A stretch of 64,000 nt of DNA from Sphingobacterium bovistauri (GTDB taxonomy: Bacteria > Bacteroidota > Bacteroidia > Sphingobacteriales > Sphingobacteriaceae). The stretch is taken from assembly GCF_020295405.1 (NCBI RefSeq), contig NZ_JADEYP010000007.1, positions 62,001-126,000 on the forward strand, given 5' to 3'. This document shows, piece after piece, positions 1 to 10,525 of this stretch. The first letter of the stretch is position 1; the number at the start of each line of letters is the position of its first letter. The translations under genes and the position numbers were made by a program. Under the pieces are notes generated by a model. That model searched no databases and was not told where the DNA came from. It worked only from the letters and a program-made list of their open reading frames with translations.

Positions 1-420
1 TGCTCCTACAACACTTTCTTTACGTTGTTTTCCGTATCCTACGACAATGGTTTCTTCTATTTCGACAGAAGATTCCACAAGGATGATGTTTATATCCGTT
101 TGGCTACCGATATTTTTCTCAATGGACTTGTATCCAACCATAGAGATTATAAGTGTGTTTTTACCTTGAGGAACATTAATTACAAATCTTCCCTGTGCTG
201 AGGAGGTTGTAATCGTGTTTGCGTCTTTGACTCTTATGGACGCACCTTCAATAGCTTTATTGTTTTCGTCTAGTACTGTGCCTTGTATCCGCTTATAGGA
301 TTGGGCTTGTACTATTGAGGTAGTAAATAAGAATAATAGCAGAAAAAATCCATAGGATAAATATTTTAGTTTAGATTTTTTCAAATGCCAAATGTGACTG
401 ATAGTATATTTTATCATCAT
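1..420 (-). CDS. SusC-family TonB-dependent transporter, N-terminal part (cut by window edge)
   Basis: This is the first 140 residues of an outer-membrane SusC-like glycan transporter. It starts at the ATG complementary to 418-420 (MMIKYT...) and runs off the left edge. Visible parts are a signal peptide with a hydrophobic core near residues 18-35 ending in VQAQ, then a carboxypeptidase-regulatory-like (CNA-B type) domain, residues about 37-120 (QGTVLDENNKAIEGA... then ISMVGY). The start of the plug follows, ETIVVGYGKQ. No STN domain precedes the CNA-B domain, which fits control by the divergent HTCS gene rather than by a sigma/anti-sigma pair. It is probably the import component of the xylan locus, with its SusD partner further left. 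That pairing is inferred from position. Family call is firm; substrate is inference. Confidence 0.9.
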   Translation of the reverse strand, partial: MMIKYTISHIWHLKKSKLKYLSYGFFLLLFLFTTSIVQAQSYKRIQGTVLDENNKAIEGASIRVKDANTITTSSAQGRFVINVPQGKNTLIISMVGYKSIEKNIGSQTDINIILVESSVEIEETIVVGYGKQRKESVVGA

Positions 421-462
421 AGCATCTAGTTTTATAAATTGGTTAATTATTTCTGATGAATA

Positions 463-531
463 TTATTCAGTACGTAGTACTTTTTGGGGTCGGTTATTAC
501 CACGAGGTTTATTTTTACGTTTTTGTATCAT
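463..531 (-). CDS. Possible 22-residue basic leader peptide upstream of susC
   Basis: This short ORF begins MIQKRKNKPRG and ends KVLRTE; about one third of it is Lys or Arg. It lies inside the inferred susC leader, 42 nt before the susC start. Its ATG overlaps the TGA of a preceding three-codon ORF (M-K-K, ATG at 539), and a two-codon ORF (ATG at 544) sits just before that. A TAACCAAT element starts 24 nt before the ATG at 539, the same distance seen before real genes in this window. It could be a regulatory upstream ORF or chance. I know of no family for it. Confidence 0.3.
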   Translation of the reverse strand: MIQKRKNKPRGNNRPQKVLRTE

Positions 532-674
532 TTTTTCATTTCATAGGAGTTTATTTATTGGTTAAGGTTGATGTAAAATTTCAGACAATAAAAAATGTTA
601 TATATCTATAAGCATAGAATATTCATTTAATACTGTTGAGAATTCATAAGTAAATAAGTTTATAATTGTTGTAT

Positions 675-704
675 CAAAGCTAGTATAATGTTATTTTTTG
701 GCAA
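675..704 (-). promoter_or_regulatory. Promoter for the leftward susC
   Basis: On the minus strand there is a -33 TTG (704-702), a 19-nt spacer and a perfect TAnnTTTG box, TAGCTTTG (682-675). This matches the primary-sigma promoter consensus known for Bacteroidota. Transcription would begin near 668 and give a leader of about 250 nt before the susC start at 420. Confidence 0.6.
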
Positions 705-710
705 GAGTAA

Positions 711-741
711 GAATGTCAAAATGAATGCAAAGAATGTCAAA
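711..741 (-). promoter_or_regulatory. Candidate HTCS operator: TTTGACATTC direct repeat
   Basis: Two identical 10-mers, TTTGACATTC on the minus strand, occupy 741-732 and 720-711. They are in direct orientation with a 21-bp period, two helical turns. They end 6 nt before the -33 TTG of the susC promoter, where an AraC-type activator would contact polymerase. The neighbouring HTCS has an AraC-type output domain, so it is the obvious candidate ligand. The repeat is directly visible; the binding protein is inference. Confidence 0.55.
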
Positions 742-871
742 TAATATTGCATTTGAATCGTTTTCCTAAAAATGTGTTTCAAGCTTTGTATTATTTAATT
801 ATATTCGAACAACGATGCTTTATCGTTAATAAGCTTGCATAACCAATACATCTATCTAGTAAAATTTAATA

Positions 872-3800
872 ATGAGAAAATATCTTTTGCCGTTACTGTT
901 TTTTGTTTCTATAGGATTTCTATTTGGACAAGAGTTGCCTGTATCCTTTCAGCGGTATTACTCTAAGGATGGACTATCTTCAAATACTATTTATAGCATT
1001 TATAGAGATTCATATGGTTTTTTATGGTTAGGTACGGAAGATGGACTTAATAGGTATGATGGACGCACATATAAGGTATATAGACATGATACAAATAACG
1101 AATTAGGTCTAAGAGCGAATCATATAAATTCCTTATGCGAAGATGAAGAGGGGAGAGTTTGGATTGGGACTACAGGTGGTGGACTTAGTTATTATGACAG
1201 AAAATTAGACAAGATAATAGCATATGAAAAAACACCCGACAATAGATTACTTAGTCCTGCTATTACATCATTGGGAAAGGATTTTAAGGGTAATCTCTGG
1301 GTAAGTTCGTATGGTGATTTAAGCATTATAAATACAAAAAATATTAATTCTTTACCTGATAAATCGTACGCTAAAGTTATCAATTTCTTTCTAGCAAAAT
1401 TTACTCGTTTCATTTACAGAGATCGTAATAATCAAATGTGGGTATCCACAAATGGATTTATCTATAAAATCTCAAGTGATTTTAGTGAAATAATTGAATA
1501 TAAGATTCCTTCAACTGGCGGTATTACTATTGAGATCAGTTCTATAACGGAGGATAAGCAGGGTAAAATATGGGCAGGGTCATCGCATGGATTGTTTTTT
1601 ATCGATAAGTATAATACAAAGTTTAAAGCTTTGGAGGAAGTGTCCAACATTCAGTTGAGTAGTAAAAGGGTATATGCATTAGGACAAGATAATAAAGGTG
1701 GTGTATGGATAGGCACGGATAATGGGTTAGATGTGCTTAATACTGAGCGATTTGCGATAGAGAGGTTTAAGCCAGATGTATCCAATATTCATAGTTTAAG
1801 TCATAAATCTATTCGGAGTATATTCGTGGATCAATTTGGAATCTATTGGGTTGGAACGTATCAAGGCGGATTAAATAAATATGATACGAATCTAAGTCAA
1901 TTTGGACTAAAGGGGATTAACGTCTGGGATCGTCGAAGTGAGAGTACAAGCATGATAACTTCATTTCTTGAGTATAATAATAATGTTTTAGTGGGGGTCG
2001 ATGGTGGAGGATTGTACTTATATAATAGAGCAAATGATAAGATCCAAGTTCTAGATGAATTCAAAAGCATCAAAAACTTGACGGTATTGACTTTACAAGG
2101 TAATCAAGATGAGGTGTATATTGGTACATATCAGCAAGGCGTGATCCGCTATAATTTTAATTCAAAAATATTTAAACACTATAAAGCTGGAAATAGCATT
2201 GAGGAGCTTAACCATAATGAAGTCTTTTGTCTTACGAAAGACTCAAAGGGAAACTTATGGATCGGAACGAACGGTGGAGGTATTAATATTTTGGATGCGA
2301 AAACAGGAACGGTTAGAAAATATCTTGCTGAAGAAAAATCTGACAATGCTAATATTAGGCCACCTAGTAACTTTATTCGGTCTTTAAAGCAAGATAACGA
2401 GGGTAGAATGTGGATAGGAACATATGGAGCTGGAGTCTCCATATATGATCCTAAGTCTAATCAAACTGTTTTATACAATAGAGAGAATTCGGGCTTACCT
2501 AGTAATTATATTTTATCAATTCATCACGATATGAATGGTACCACTTGGGTTGGGACCAACGGAAATGGTGTTGGGGTACTAACGAAAGGTGATTCAAAAT
2601 TTAGCGTCCTTACAGAGCAAGATGGGTTAATTAATGGCGTTATTCAAAGTATTGTAGAGGCATATCCAGGAAAAATTTGGTTTAGTACGAATAGAGGATT
2701 AAGTTGTTACAATACAACGAAAAAGGTGTTTAAGAACTATACACAAGCTGCAGGTTTACAGCAAGGTTCGTTTATGCTGGGGGCGGGATTGAAAATGTCC
2801 GATGGAGAGATGTTTTTTGGTGGACAGAATGGCTTTAATCACTTTTATCCGAACAATTTAAAAATCAATAAAAATCCAGCTCGTGTGGTGCTGACTGATT
2901 TGAAAATTGATAACCAGTTGGTTTTTCCTTCTGAAGACGGGCCTATTCAATCTACCCTGCAAACTTCTGACATTATAAAATTAGATTTTAAACAGAATTT
3001 TTCAATTTCATTTGCTGCGTTAAACTTTACTGTACCCGAAGAAAATCACTACGAATATCGTCTGGTAGGGTTTGATAAAAATTGGATAAGTGTAGATAAT
3101 GATCTGAGTGCTTATTATACCAATTTAGATCCCGGAGATTATGTTTTCGAAGTACGAGGAAGTAATAATGATGGGATTTGGGATGATACTATAACACATA
3201 TCAAAATAGAGGTCGCGCCACCATTTTGGCGGACAATTTATGCCTATATATTTTATTTAATTGTCATTGCAGGAACTCTATTATTTATAAGACATCGTGG
3301 TATTAAGAATTTGAAGCAAAAGTTTGCTATAGAACAGGAGCGCATAAATGCGAGCCAGCTTATTGAACAACAAAAGAGAGAAGGGGAGGCATTGCACAAA
3401 TTGGATCAGATGAAAATTAAGTTTTTAACCAATTTAAGTCACGAATTCCGAACACCAATTTCATTAATCGTAGGTCCTATCGATAACCTTATTCATCAAA
3501 TACAAGATGCTAATGCAAGAAATCAATTAGATTTAATTAAGAGAAATGCGAAAAGATTGTTAAATCTTGTGAACCAATTGCTGGATTTTAGAAAAATGGA
3601 AGAGCATGAACTAAAACTGCAAAATTCTGATGGCGATTTGGTTGCTTATGTCCAAGAGGTATTTCAATCTTTCAATGATATGGCTATACAAAGAGATGTA
3701 GACTATTCATTTTATAGTTCTCAAGAAAAGTTATATGCCTCATTTGATGAAAATAAGATTGAACGCATATTCTTTAATCTTATTTCCAATGCTTTCAAAT

Positions 3801-4942
3801 TTACGGAAAAGGGCGGCGATATTGCCATTCGTATAAGTGCCGTGGATTATCAGGAGAATAACAAAGTAAAAGTCTCATTTGAGGTTCGAGATACAGGAAT
3901 AGGTATTCCTAAAGAAGTTCAAGAAGCAATTTTTGATAGTTTTTTTCAACATGATACAGCAGGTAAAGTGCTTAATCAAGGTTCTGGAATAGGACTTTCG
4001 ATTGCGGAGTCATTTGTGAACATGTATGGAGGAAAAATAAAAGTAGATAGTGAATTGGGTAAGGGGAGTGTGTTCTATTTTGATTTGTTGTTGGATTCTT
4101 TGGAAAGAACAATTGTTGATTCTATGAATGTGAGTATAGCAGAAGAGCCCGAATTAGACCCTAATTTAAGAAATAAGCCATCTTTATTAATTGTAGAAGA
4201 TGATGATGATTTCAGAGATTACTTAAAGGAAATCCTTAATGATTCCTACAAAGTTTTAGAAGCTAATAATGGTAAAGAAGGATGGCAAAAGGCGCTTTTT
4301 CATCATCCAGATATTGTTTTATGTGATGTACAAATGCCCTTGATGAATGGCATGGAGTTGGCAAATAAAATGGCTCAGGATAAACGAACTAAACATATTC
4401 CAATAGTGTTGATGACTGCCTCTCAAGTGGAAAACGGCTTAATTTGTGGTTTGGAGTCAGGTGCTGTGGATTATATCACCAAGCCATTTGATATTGGCGT
4501 GTTGTTAGCGAAAGTTAATAGCTTGTTGATTTTGCATCAGGCATTTAAAGATGTGTACAGTAAGCAGGTTTCAATCGCCGTTCCAGAGATTGCAATTGTT
4601 TCAGAGAAGGATAAATTTTTGAAAAATGTGTTGAACTATGTGTATGAAAATATAGATAATCCGCAGTTATCTGTAGAGGCACTCAGTTCTCATTTATTTA
4701 TGAGTAGAGCATCACTATATAATAGACTTTTGGAATATACGGGTATGTCACCGGTTGATTTTATTCGATCTGTAAAATTAGAGAAGGCAGCGAATCTATT
4801 AGAAAAAAGTGATAAGACAATTTCTGAAATAGCCTATGAAACTGGCTTTGCAAATCCCAATTATTTCACAAAGGTGTTCAAAGTAAAATATCAAATGACT
4901 CCTAGTGAATATATTCATGCAATGAAAAAGGATAAAGTTTAG
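872..4942 (+). CDS. Hybrid two-component system regulator (HTCS)
   Basis: This 1356-residue one-protein sensor and transcription factor of the Bacteroidota PUL type spans the inner membrane. Domains in order: signal peptide (1-19), about a dozen reg_prop repeats (D-x-x-G-x-x-W-x-G-T pattern) forming two periplasmic propellers (25-690), Y_Y_Y domain (about 700-780), one membrane helix (about 789-808), HisKA with phospho-acceptor His857 in SHEFRTP, HATPase_c with DTGIGIP and GSGIGLS boxes, receiver with acidic cluster 1110-1112 and phospho-acceptor Asp1152 in CDVQMP, and a C-terminal AraC-type DNA-binding domain (about 1250-1350). All key residues look intact. Family members bind oligosaccharides in the periplasm and activate the adjacent locus. 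Position argues that the ligand here is a xylan oligomer and that targets include the divergent susC and the rightward enzymes. Confidence 0.95.
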   Translation: MRKYLLPLLFFVSIGFLFGQELPVSFQRYYSKDGLSSNTIYSIYRDSYGFLWLGTEDGLNRYDGRTYKVYRHDTNNELGLRANHINSLCEDEEGRVWIGTTGGGLSYYDRKLDKIIAYEKTPDNRLLSPAITSLGKDFKGNLWVSSYGDLSIINTKNINSLPDKSYAKVINFFLAKFTRFIYRDRNNQMWVSTNGFIYKISSDFSEIIEYKIPSTGGITIEISSITEDKQGKIWAGSSHGLFFIDKYNTKFKALEEVSNIQLSSKRVYALGQDNKGGVWIGTDNGLDVLNTERFAIERFKPDVSNIHSLSHKSIRSIFVDQFGIYWVGTYQGGLNKYDTNLSQFGLKGINVWDRRSESTSMITSFLEYNNNVLVGVDGGGLYLYNRANDKIQVLDEFKSIKNLTVLTLQGNQDEVYIGTYQQGVIRYNFNSKIFKHYKAGNSIEELNHNEVFCLTKDSKGNLWIGTNGGGINILDAKTGTVRKYLAEEKSDNANIRPPSNFIRSLKQDNEGRMWIGTYGAGVSIYDPKSNQTVLYNRENSGLPSNYILSIHHDMNGTTWVGTNGNGVGVLTKGDSKFSVLTEQDGLINGVIQSIVEAYPGKIWFSTNRGLSCYNTTKKVFKNYTQAAGLQQGSFMLGAGLKMSDGEMFFGGQNGFNHFYPNNLKINKNPARVVLTDLKIDNQLVFPSEDGPIQSTLQTSDIIKLDFKQNFSISFAALNFTVPEENHYEYRLVGFDKNWISVDNDLSAYYTNLDPGDYVFEVRGSNNDGIWDDTITHIKIEVAPPFWRTIYAYIFYLIVIAGTLLFIRHRGIKNLKQKFAIEQERINASQLIEQQKREGEALHKLDQMKIKFLTNLSHEFRTPISLIVGPIDNLIHQIQDANARNQLDLIKRNAKRLLNLVNQLLDFRKMEEHELKLQNSDGDLVAYVQEVFQSFNDMAIQRDVDYSFYSSQEKLYASFDENKIERIFFNLISNAFKFTEKGGDIAIRISAVDYQENNKVKVSFEVRDTGIGIPKEVQEAIFDSFFQHDTAGKVLNQGSGIGLSIAESFVNMYGGKIKVDSELGKGSVFYFDLLLDSLERTIVDSMNVSIAEEPELDPNLRNKPSLLIVEDDDDFRDYLKEILNDSYKVLEANNGKEGWQKALFHHPDIVLCDVQMPLMNGMELANKMAQDKRTKHIPIVLMTASQVENGLICGLESGAVDYITKPFDIGVLLAKVNSLLILHQAFKDVYSKQVSIAVPEIAIVSEKDKFLKNVLNYVYENIDNPQLSVEALSSHLFMSRASLYNRLLEYTGMSPVDFIRSVKLEKAANLLEKSDKTISEIAYETGFANPNYFTKVFKVKYQMTPSEYIHAMKKDKV

Positions 4943-4986
4943 GTTTTTACGTTAACCTAATGGTTAAGAGCCTTCAAAGTGGCTAT

Positions 4987-5052
4987 TTTGACATTTTTAC
5001 CCTTATTTTTTTTATATGTTTCAGTCCTTAGGTTTAGAATCATATAGATTTG
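4987..5052 (+). promoter_or_regulatory. Promoter region of transaldolase gene with one HTCS-type half-site
   Basis: A TAnnTTTG box, TAGATTTG, lies at 5045-5052; no clear TTG occurs at the -33 position. A TTTGACATT half-site lies at 4987-4995. Its distance to the -7 box (58 nt, start to start) is within 1 nt of the distance from the distal repeat to the -7 box at the susC promoter (59 nt). The proximal half-site is not recognisable. A small palindrome, TTGAC-aaaa-GTCAA, follows at 5058-5071. A weak TTAACC/GGTTAA hairpin (4952-4967) just after the HTCS stop may end that transcript. Confidence 0.4.
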
Positions 5053-5109
5053 TTTCATTGACAAAAGTCAAAACAATTATAAACTGAGATAATAATATCT
5101 ATTAAAGAC

Positions 5110-5769
5110 ATGAAATTTTTTATTGATACAGCCAATTTGCAACAAATTAAAGAGGCCCAAGATTTAGGGGTATTAGATGGGGTAACAACTAACCCTTCCT
5201 TAATGGCTAAAGAGGGAATAAGCGGAGATGACAACGTAATTAATCACTACAAAGCTATTTGCGGTATTGTGGATGGTGATGTAAGTGCCGAAGTGATTTC
5301 TACAAAATATGAAGAAATGATTACAGAAGGTGAGCGATTGGCAGCATTGGATTCTAAAATAGTAGTTAAGGTGCCGATGATCAAAGATGGGATAAAGGCA
5401 ATTAAGTATTTCAGTCAAAAGGGGATAAAAACCAATTGTACATTGGTTTTTTCCGCGGGGCAAGCATTGTTAGCTGCTAAAGCTGGTGCTACATATGTAT
5501 CACCTTTTATAGGGCGATTGGATGATATTTCTGTTGATGGTTTAGGTTTGATTGAAGAAATTCGAGAAATATATGATAACTACGGGTTTCAAACACAAAT
5601 TTTAGCGGCTTCAGTTCGTCATAGCACTCATATTTTGGGATGTGCTAAGATTGGTGCCGATGTGATGACTGGACCACTTTCTGCTATTTTGTCGTTACTT
5701 AAGCACCCCTTAACTGATTCAGGTTTAGCTCAATTTCTGGCAGACTATGAAAATGTAAAACAAAAATAA
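5110..5769 (+). CDS. tal: Transaldolase (small FSA/TalC-type subfamily)
   Basis: This 219-residue cytoplasmic enzyme transfers a dihydroxyacetone unit between sugar phosphates in the non-oxidative pentose phosphate pathway. Length and motifs ([25 protein letters not shown]) place it in the compact family shared with fructose-6-phosphate aldolase. Schiff-base lysine is Lys87 in VVKVPM. Two positions separate true transaldolases from the aldolase: a Glu (here Glu61 in SAEV, where the aldolase has Gln) and a Phe (here Phe133 in SPFIG, where the aldolase has Tyr). Both are of transaldolase type. It stands alone between the HTCS and the hydrolases and fits a role in processing xylulose 5-phosphate made by XylA and XylB. 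Confidence 0.88.
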   Translation: MKFFIDTANLQQIKEAQDLGVLDGVTTNPSLMAKEGISGDDNVINHYKAICGIVDGDVSAEVISTKYEEMITEGERLAALDSKIVVKVPMIKDGIKAIKYFSQKGIKTNCTLVFSAGQALLAAKAGATYVSPFIGRLDDISVDGLGLIEEIREIYDNYGFQTQILAASVRHSTHILGCAKIGADVMTGPLSAILSLLKHPLTDSGLAQFLADYENVKQK

Positions 5770-5840
5770 ATTAACAACTGATAGAAGCTCTTTTGGTTTA
5801 GAGGGTAAATAAACTAAGTAAACTACGAGATAACATTATA

Positions 5841-5855
5841 TAACCAGTATAAACC
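5841..5855 (+). promoter_or_regulatory. TAACCA-type leader element before the GH2 gene
   Basis: TAACCAGTATAAACC lies so that its AACC is 24 nt before the GH2 start codon. The same element and spacing recur at other unit heads in this window (17332, 27331, 33535, and 445 on the minus strand). It marks this gene as the first of block (a). Confidence 0.4.
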
Positions 5856-5865
5856 TCTTTTAATC

Positions 5866-8586
5866 ATGAACATCAAAAGCCAATGCATTTTGCTTTGCTT
5901 TTTAATCTCATTAGCTTTCAAAATAAGTTTTGGACAGACAAAAAGTACTGTCCGAGAGCGGATTTTGTTAAAAGATGGATGGAAGTTTTTTAGATATGAG
6001 AATGCTACTGATACGCTAATATATGATGTTCGACCAGAAGTAAATGAAGATATTGACAAACGCGAAGCTGATGCAAGACCTGTTGAAGGTGACAAGGCTA
6101 CAGCCAAGCAAATGGTGTTGAAATCGTGGATTTTGCCAACAGGAAATGATTTTTTGAAGGATTTGGCAAAACATCATAAAAGACCAAAAGGTAATCCAGG
6201 CGAAAATTTCCCCTTTGTGCAGCATGATTTTGATGATCAAAAATGGGAGAGTATTAGTATTCCGCATGACTGGGCAATACGAAAAGATTTTTATAAAGGT
6301 TGGGATGCTCCTATTGGAGGAGGTATGGGAAGATTGCCGGTGCATGGTGTAGGATGGTATCGTAATAAATTGGAAATTACAAATAGGGATAATAATAAAT
6401 CTATCTATTTAGATATAGATGGTGCTATGTCCTATGCTATGGTATGGATCAATGGTAAGCTTGCAGGTGGTTGGCCTTATGGGTATACTTCATTTCGAAT
6501 TAATTTAACTCCATATTTAAAGTACGGTGGAGAAAATCAAATTGCGATACGTATAGATAACCCTCCAGCATCCTCTCGCTGGTATCCTGGGGCAGGTATC
6601 TATAGAAATGTATGGCTTACCAAGACAAGTCTGACACAGGTGGGGCATTGGGGAACTCATATTACTGCTAGAGAAATTTCTGAAAAAACTGCTAAAGTTC
6701 ATTTGGATGTCAATGTGAAAAATGAGAGTGATAAGTCTCAAAAGGTAAAACTAATTACTTCTTGTTATCATTTAGATCAAAATGGTAAGTATGGTCATAA
6801 GGCTGATTTTTCATTTGAGCCTATAGAAAAAAATATTCCAGCCGAAAAAGATTTTGTTTTTCAATCGGCTGTTTTGGTAAATAATCCTAAGTTGTGGGGG
6901 CCTGCTCCAGAGCAAATTCCAAACCGATACATTGCTATTACCAAAGTCTATGTAGGTACTGAATTAGTAGATGAATATACAACTAAATTTGGTATTCGCT
7001 CATTGAAATTTGATGCTTCAAAGGGATTATTTGTAAATGGGAAATCAGTAGTAATGAAAGGTGTTAATCAACATCATGATTTAGGATCATTGGGTACTGC
7101 ATTCAATGTCAGTGCAGCAAAACGTCAACTGGATATGTTATTGGAGGTTGGCTGTAATGCCATCCGCATGGCGCATAACCCACCTGCTACTGAATTATTG
7201 GAATTAACGGATAGTCTTGGTTTTCTGGTTATTGATGAAATTTATGATAATTGGAAATTACGAAAAACTCCGTTAGACTTTCATCTAATTTTTGATGATT
7301 GGTATGAACAAGATTTGCGTGCTTTTATTCGAAGGGACAGGAATCATCCCTCTATAATCATGTGGAGCTATGGAAATGAGGTAGGAGAGCAATATACAGA
7401 TCAAGAAGGTGCAATTCTGTCGTCCAAATTGAACGATATAGTCAAAGAAGAAGACTCTACACGTCCTACAACAGTATCGATGAATTATGCGAAAGCACAT
7501 ATGCCTTTCGCTAAAGTTGCAGATATTATTAGTCTTAATTACCAAGGAGAAGGAATTCGAAATGCTCCTGCTTATAGTCATCTTAAAGGAATTACAGCCC
7601 CACCATCTTTTCCAACATTCAGACAATATCATCCCGATAAAATGATTGTTAGTAGTGAAAATGCAGCAGCAGTAAGTAGCAGAGGAGAATACTATTTCCC
7701 TGTGTTCAAAGAAAATAGTGCACCTGTGGCCAATGGTCAAGGGGGAAATGATGAAATAGCTCAAGTGAGTAGTTATGAATTGTATACCGTACCATTTGGT
7801 TCTAGTGCAGATAAAGTTTTTACTACAATGGATGCAAATCCTTTCGTTGCTGGTGGATTTGTATGGACAGGATGGGATTACTTGGGTGAACCTACGCCAT
7901 ATTACCAATCCAAAAGTTCGTATTTCGGAATTATAGATTTAGCTGGATTCAAAAAAGATAGATTTTATTTATATCAATCTTATTGGCGTTCGGATTTTCC
8001 GATGGCACATATTTTACCACATTGGAATTGGGAAAATAGCCTTAATGATACAGTTCCTGTACATGTTTTTACTTCAGGAGATGAAGGAGAATTATTCTTA
8101 AATGGAAAGTCATTAGGCACCCGGAAAAAGCATGCTGGAGAATATCGTCTTCGTTGGGACGATGTGCGTTATCAGCCCGGTGATTTGCATGTAATTACCT
8201 ACAAAAATGGCAAAAAATGGGCGGAAAATAAAGTTTCTACTTCTAGAGAAGCATATGCGATAAAAATGTCAGCGGATAAAAATGCAATAAAAAGAAATAC
8301 TGATGATTTGATTTTTGTAACGGTAGAGGTCGTTGATAAAAACGGATTAACTGTTCCTACGGCAAAGCATGAATTAGTATTCTCTATAGATGGAGGTGCA
8401 GAAATTGTTGCGACAGACAATGGTGATGCTAATGATTTAACTTCCTTCTCATCTTTAAAGAGAAACGCATTTAATGGTAAAGCATTAGTAATAATTAAAG
8501 GACTAAAGAATTATGAAGGTAATGCAAAAATATGGGTAAAGTCTGAAGGCTTACTTAAAGGAGAAATTGAATTGAACGTGAATTAG
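5866..8586 (+). CDS. GH2 family glycoside hydrolase (beta-galactosidase-like)
   Basis: This 906-residue secreted enzyme has a signal peptide (1-23, ending SFG-Q). The GH2 sugar-binding jelly-roll holds the WYPGAGIYRNVWL motif near residue 235. An Ig-like domain is followed by the TIM barrel with MAHNPPA and IDEIYDNWK. The acid/base is probably Glu505 in WSYGNE and the nucleophile Glu598 in VSSENAAA. Beta-sandwich domains of the type found in GH2 beta-galactosidases make up the last 200 residues. A basic insertion of about 60 residues (80-140) precedes the sugar-binding domain. GH2 covers beta-galactosidase, beta-glucuronidase and arabinopyranosidase activities. Removal of galactose-type side groups from xylan is the likely role here, inferred from context. 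Confidence 0.88.
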   Translation: MNIKSQCILLCFLISLAFKISFGQTKSTVRERILLKDGWKFFRYENATDTLIYDVRPEVNEDIDKREADARPVEGDKATAKQMVLKSWILPTGNDFLKDLAKHHKRPKGNPGENFPFVQHDFDDQKWESISIPHDWAIRKDFYKGWDAPIGGGMGRLPVHGVGWYRNKLEITNRDNNKSIYLDIDGAMSYAMVWINGKLAGGWPYGYTSFRINLTPYLKYGGENQIAIRIDNPPASSRWYPGAGIYRNVWLTKTSLTQVGHWGTHITAREISEKTAKVHLDVNVKNESDKSQKVKLITSCYHLDQNGKYGHKADFSFEPIEKNIPAEKDFVFQSAVLVNNPKLWGPAPEQIPNRYIAITKVYVGTELVDEYTTKFGIRSLKFDASKGLFVNGKSVVMKGVNQHHDLGSLGTAFNVSAAKRQLDMLLEVGCNAIRMAHNPPATELLELTDSLGFLVIDEIYDNWKLRKTPLDFHLIFDDWYEQDLRAFIRRDRNHPSIIMWSYGNEVGEQYTDQEGAILSSKLNDIVKEEDSTRPTTVSMNYAKAHMPFAKVADIISLNYQGEGIRNAPAYSHLKGITAPPSFPTFRQYHPDKMIVSSENAAAVSSRGEYYFPVFKENSAPVANGQGGNDEIAQVSSYELYTVPFGSSADKVFTTMDANPFVAGGFVWTGWDYLGEPTPYYQSKSSYFGIIDLAGFKKDRFYLYQSYWRSDFPMAHILPHWNWENSLNDTVPVHVFTSGDEGELFLNGKSLGTRKKHAGEYRLRWDDVRYQPGDLHVITYKNGKKWAENKVSTSREAYAIKMSADKNAIKRNTDDLIFVTVEVVDKNGLTVPTAKHELVFSIDGGAEIVATDNGDANDLTSFSSLKRNAFNGKALVIIKGLKNYEGNAKIWVKSEGLLKGEIELNVN

Positions 8587-8594
8587 TCAAATAA

Positions 8595-10523
<1,929 letters not shown>

Positions 10524-10525
10524 AC

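Larger units (their letters stand above)
421..871. other. Divergent regulatory region between susC and the HTCS gene
   Basis: This 451-bp region holds no conventional gene. It contains a leftward promoter (675-704), a pair of TTTGACATTC direct repeats (711-741), a roughly 250-nt susC leader with a tiny ORF (463-531), and two TAACCAAT-type elements read leftward (from 444 and from 563). Toward the HTCS gene there is a small hairpin, AACGAT/ATCGTT, at 811-827. An AACCAAT element starts at 841. I could not find a convincing rightward TAnnTTTG box for the HTCS gene. Confidence 0.6.

Noticed and set aside
4969..4984. Intrinsic terminator after the HTCS gene (AGCC/GGCT then ATTTT)
   Set aside because: Only four base pairs; too weak to call.
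5058..5071. TTGAC-aaaa-GTCAA palindrome as the HTCS operator
   Set aside because: It lies downstream of the putative -7 box, is inverted rather than direct, and has no counterpart at susC.
7285..7908. 207-codon ORF on the minus strand inside the GH2 gene
   Set aside because: It overlaps conserved GH2 catalytic sequence, its product is low-complexity and Cys/Ile-rich with no fold pattern, and it has no leader element.
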